From a bacterium (lineage in GTDB: Bacteria > Bacteroidota > Bacteroidia > Cytophagales > Cyclobacteriaceae), in assembly GCA_024743255.1 (NCBI GenBank), contig JANSWY010000001.1:62001-126000 (forward strand): a stretch of DNA of 64,000 nt, in the 5' to 3' direction. The notes below the pieces were generated by a model that saw nothing but the letters and a program-made list of their open reading frames with translations, made no database searches and was not told the origin of the DNA. Below, in pieces: positions 61,065 to 64,000 of the stretch. The position numbers were made by a program, and so were the translations under genes. Within the stretch, counting starts at the first letter, position 1. The number at the start of each line of letters is the position of its first letter.

Positions 61065-62231
61065 TTAAGAGTTAATTTCATTTTCTGTTTCTGTGATCAA
61101 TTCAATCAAGCCATCTGTTTCAGGGTCCAGGTTTTTGGCTTTCAAAAAGAGTTTCATCGCCTCCTCTATTTCCCCTTTATCCTTATGGTAAATCCCCAGG
61201 TTTTTATATGCATAAGAGTTCTGATCGTCCAATTCCATTGACTTTTCAATATCATAAAGACCTTCATCCGCCCTGCCTAATTTTATCTTTGATAATCCAC
61301 GATTGTTATAAGCATAAGCGAATTCCGGATTTATCTCTATTGCTTTATCAAAATCTATTATCGCTTCTTCGTAACGATGCAGCAAATTCAAAGTATATCC
61401 TCTGTTGTTTAAGGAATAGAAAGTACTGGGATCTAGTTTTAATGATTCATCATACAATTCAAGTGCTTTCTGATGCTCCCCCAAACGAGAATGTGCCAGT
61501 CCATAATTACAGTATTCATCAGTATTTAATTCATATTTCTCTTTTAATTCCTGGAAGAGTTCAATGGCTCTTTCGTAGCTTTCTTTCTTCAAATAAAAGG
61601 CAATACCCCAGCGAAGAATATTAATATCTGGATGCTTAGAATATGTGGACTCAAATAATGATATACCTTTTTCGATTTCTTCCTGATCAAAGTATTCTCT
61701 CAATATTAAAAACTCTTTATAAACATCACGACTTTTCCTCAACTGGCGTAATGCCTGACCATCATTATAGGTAATTGATCCGTCATGAAGAAGAATCGGC
61801 TGTTCGTTTGGTACTATGTTTTGAATAAAATCAATAACAGAAGATACAAGAAATAACAATGCGGCCAATCTAATAGCACCGTGCACATCCAGATTAAAAA
61901 TATACAGACAAACAATAGCTAACAGAAGAGACGCCAATGGTCCTGCAAGAACAATAATGTAGGTTCTTATGAAGGACAATTGAGTAGCTTCCGTAACACA
62001 CAGCCCATGATCCCACAACACAGGATTATACTTAAAATGTATTTTTAACCTTCCTAGCATAAAATGTAATCCTTCTTCTGGGTCTCCATACGAACCTATG
62101 TATATCGCTATTTCTTCTTTCGTCAACAGAAGTCCCGCAATGGCATGGCCCAATTCATGTGGAATCGTTGTTAATACCCTTGTCACTCCCAGAAGGAAAA
62201 AGACACAGATAATTACTACTAGAAAATCCAT
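61065..62231 (-). CDS. M50-type zinc protease fused to TPR repeats
   Basis: A 388-residue protein. The N-terminal part has several membrane helices with the zinc motif TTIPHELGHAIAG (His25, Glu26, His29) and, about 135 residues on, NIVPNEQPILLHDG, which may correspond to the second M50 (site-2 protease) motif with the Asp ligand. The C-terminal half is a row of about six TPR repeats, such as YCNYGLAHSRLGEHQKALEL and YAYNNRGLSKIKLGRADEGL. A membrane-embedded protease with a cytoplasmic TPR arm is a sensible regulator or handler of a membrane target, but the target is unknown. Confidence 0.8.
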   Translation of the reverse strand: MDFLVVIICVFFLLGVTRVLTTIPHELGHAIAGLLLTKEEIAIYIGSYGDPEEGLHFMLGRLKIHFKYNPVLWDHGLCVTEATQLSFIRTYIIVLAGPLASLLLAIVCLYIFNLDVHGAIRLAALLFLVSSVIDFIQNIVPNEQPILLHDGSITYNDGQALRQLRKSRDVYKEFLILREYFDQEEIEKGISLFESTYSKHPDINILRWGIAFYLKKESYERAIELFQELKEKYELNTDEYCNYGLAHSRLGEHQKALELYDESLKLDPSTFYSLNNRGYTLNLLHRYEEAIIDFDKAIEINPEFAYAYNNRGLSKIKLGRADEGLYDIEKSMELDDQNSYAYKNLGIYHKDKGEIEEAMKLFLKAKNLDPETDGLIELITETENEINS

Positions 62232-62242
62232 GGTTGCTCAGG

Positions 62243-63091
62243 TTATTGCTCTATCAACGAATATTTCACTCTTTGTTTGAAGTTCATAACTCCAGTAGCC
62301 TCACCAGCCATAACCGCTTCAAATGAATGCCATTTCCCTTTAGTCAACGAAAACTCAGCAATACCCTTAAACCCAAAAGTCATCATAGTCGGTTTGGCAC
62401 CACCTTTGCCAAACATATTGGGCATATTAAAAATGCCATCTACATATTCCAACAAATCATATTTGAACACCGCGATTGTGTCATCTTCGGTGGTTTTCAG
62501 GTCGACAAACTTTACTTCGTTTTTATAGAAAGAAGAATCACAAACAAAATTTTGGTCATTACCAATAAGGTTTGTTGATAGTGACCAGGTATCACCAATT
62601 TCAATAGGTCTACCAGGTAATTCGAAAAGCATCGCTATCAAATTCTTTTGCTCCCTTTTTACCCAAAAACTGTGTATCGTTCCGTCTTCATTTATTGATC
62701 CTCGCAACATTATGCCTTTCATCATCTTTTGAAATTCCTTGAGCATTTCTTTTGCTTCACCAAGGGAATCCGGTAATGCAATTGGTAATTCCTGGCTGGA
62801 GGTAAACATTTCTATTTCTATGTGCTCTTGGCTTGATTTAAAAAGTCGAACCGCAAAATTCGTCCCCGAAATAGATTTGTTAAGCTCCTTCATCATTTGT
62901 TGGATTTTTAGAGCATCGTCATCCTCACTTTCTCCTCCAAAAGCAATATTAAAAATACTTGTGTCGATCTGTTCCATCACAGTTGAATAAATCAAGGTAT
63001 CGCCCTGCGGGACTTTCCATTTCAGTTCTATTGACTGACTCTGAAGATGGGTGAAGCTTAAAAATGAGATAAGGAATATTAAGTATTTCAT
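62243..63091 (-). CDS. Hypothetical secreted protein
   Basis: A 282-residue protein with signal MKYLIFLISFLSFTHLQS. The chain has KWKVPQGDTLIYSTVMEQ and a late strand run FGFKGIAEFSLTKGKWHSFE, which resembles the DUF6263-like exported proteins. It should leave the cytoplasm. It starts the five-gene operon that includes the M50-TPR gene 11 bases downstream, so it may be the substrate of the protease. Confidence 0.75.
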   Translation of the reverse strand: MKYLIFLISFLSFTHLQSQSIELKWKVPQGDTLIYSTVMEQIDTSIFNIAFGGESEDDDALKIQQMMKELNKSISGTNFAVRLFKSSQEHIEIEMFTSSQELPIALPDSLGEAKEMLKEFQKMMKGIMLRGSINEDGTIHSFWVKREQKNLIAMLFELPGRPIEIGDTWSLSTNLIGNDQNFVCDSSFYKNEVKFVDLKTTEDDTIAVFKYDLLEYVDGIFNMPNMFGKGGAKPTMMTFGFKGIAEFSLTKGKWHSFEAVMAGEATGVMNFKQRVKYSLIEQ

Positions 63092-63193
63092 TTCACAGAT
63101 TATGGTTGGTGAATTAATGGTGTAAATCTAATGGTTTATTATTTCTTTTGAACACATTATCTACTCTCAAAGTCACCAAACTATCTGGTAACC

Positions 63194-63742
63194 ATGAAAC
63201 CTGAAACAGAATACATCCAATTCAATATCTCCGATACTCAGAAGTTTTTGGATTGTGTAAGAGTATTTCAATTGCTCAAAGAATGCAGGGAATCTGAAAC
63301 TGAAAAAGAATATGAATATTGGATATCGCAATTTCCGGAATACTCACTTCAGGAATATATTTATTCCGATAAGACCCTTCAACCATTCGAAAAAATAAAA
63401 AATCAGGAGCATGGCTGGGAGTTTGAAGCAATCATAGATTATATGGTGTTTGATCTAGAGATAGATCTTATCTGTCTTGAGCAATTGACTGATGATACCG
63501 GCATCTTAAAATTTCAAGCCCAGGCATATCCATATGGAGGATTGTCTGTCATCATAGAATACCTGAGGACATTCGGATGCATGTCTTCTAAAGCTTTTGA
63601 TGGTGCCTATATCACAAACATTTATTGGATTGATGAATATCAGTGTAAATTTGAAGATGTTGGACCTACAGGGGAAAGACTGAATAAAAAATCTAGCTTA
63701 TTTTCGAGGATCATAAGCTGGTTAAAAAGGAAATCATCTTAA
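63194..63742 (+). CDS. Hypothetical cytoplasmic protein
   Basis: A 182-residue protein without signal or membrane helix and without a recognised family. It has a Tyr/Glu-rich stretch (ECRESETEKEYEYWISQFP), a QAQAYPYGGLSVIIEYLRTF strand-helix step and a basic end (RIISWLKRKSS). It is divergent from the secreted gene to the left. The QAYPYGGLSVIIEYL motif resembles small proteins linked to immunity in some genomes, but this is only a faint likeness. Confidence 0.72.
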   Translation: MKPETEYIQFNISDTQKFLDCVRVFQLLKECRESETEKEYEYWISQFPEYSLQEYIYSDKTLQPFEKIKNQEHGWEFEAIIDYMVFDLEIDLICLEQLTDDTGILKFQAQAYPYGGLSVIIEYLRTFGCMSSKAFDGAYITNIYWIDEYQCKFEDVGPTGERLNKKSSLFSRIISWLKRKSS

Positions 63743-63842
63743 ATTTTTGTAGTCATCAACTATATATCCTAAACCAATCAGCATGGCACTTTATTATTTA
63801 ATTGATAACGAATTAGTTCTTCAGGAGAATGAACATTAATTA

Positions 63843-64000
63843 ATGATGAAAAAGGTATTTCTAATTTTACTAATCGCATTAAGCTGCAGTCAGAACGGAG
63901 ATAACCAGCAAAAGCCGGTGCTCGACACGGTTAAACCAGAAGTTGTAAATCAAGAACCTGAGATTGAAGAATTGCTTTCATTTACCATATCCAGAAAAGA
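63843..64000 (+). CDS. Lipoprotein, N-terminal part only
   Basis: The window ends after 52 codons. The signal MMKKVFLILLIALSC has the lipobox IALSC, and the mature part begins SQNGDNQQKPVLDTVKPEV, a Gln/Lys-rich linker. A start at 63846 would drop one Met. No domain is visible in this part. Confidence 0.75.
   Translation, partial: MMKKVFLILLIALSCSQNGDNQQKPVLDTVKPEVVNQEPEIEELLSFTISRK

Noticed and set aside
63783-63839. 18-codon open frame MALYYLIDNELVLQENEH
   Set aside because: Very short and without any support other than start and stop codons; could be a leader peptide but nothing shows this.
1-64000. Transposase, phage, rRNA or tRNA genes
   Set aside because: I looked for their typical motifs on both strands and saw none; short tRNA-like folds were not proven without tools.

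Overview
The window looks like chromosome of a Bacteroidota bacterium, most likely a marine Cytophagales-type member. The evidence is AT-rich DNA, an ECF sigma / FecR / TonB-dependent receptor set, many lipoproteins with short signal peptides, a permease-prefix-domain FtsX permease paired with PadR, a 7TM-type AraC regulator, promoters of the TTG-N19-TAnnTTTG type, and near absence of purine-rich ribosome binding sites. Genus and species cannot be fixed from the sequence. I see no rRNA, tRNA, CRISPR array, transposase or phage genes.

Layout. 1-15 kb: single housekeeping and accessory enzymes (DinB-like protein, metallo-beta-lactamase fold hydrolase, hotdog thioesterase, PhnD-like sensor-like protein, Pmp3-type peptide, MDR oxidoreductase, AlkB-type dioxygenase, KptA, a second oxygenase-like protein, PAF-acetylhydrolase-like esterase, dual-specificity phosphatase, DUF418 protein) and a run of unknown membrane/lipoprotein genes. 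15-17 kb: a patch of accessory DNA with an exact 11 x 21 bp tandem repeat, two copies of a 28 bp repeat bracketing an orphan gene, and a ParE/RelE toxin-antitoxin pair. 17-25 kb: an Lnt-like nitrilase protein, a lipoprotein flavin amine oxidase, a Crp/DUF1330 pair, and a PadR-controlled MacB/FtsX permease with a clear palindromic operator.

25-34 kb is the most interesting part. A minus-strand operon joins a membrane protein with a transglutaminase domain whose Cys-His-Asp triad is intact, a RimK-like ATP-grasp ligase, a 58-residue membrane peptide and a predicted outer-membrane barrel; the last three are joined by ATGA overlaps. Divergent from it is a sigma / anti-sigma / TonB receptor operon. 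34-36 kb holds three copies of a ~160 bp inverted-repeat-ended element; two bracket a GIY-YIG nuclease gene closely.

36-50 kb: cysE-cysM for cysteine synthesis, an orphan ECF sigma with a TPR anti-sigma, a DPP4-like S9 peptidase, an M14 carboxypeptidase, thiol peroxidase with a textbook promoter, a GDSL hydrolase and a GNAT enzyme. 50-64 kb: a DJ-1-type protein, an SDR gene divergent from a LysR regulator whose promoter and start codon lie in a perfect palindrome, small lipoproteins, an AraC regulator, an S33-type hydrolase, an SMI1/KNR4 protein, and a five-gene minus-strand operon with an M50-type protease fused to TPR repeats. The first and last genes are cut by the window edges.
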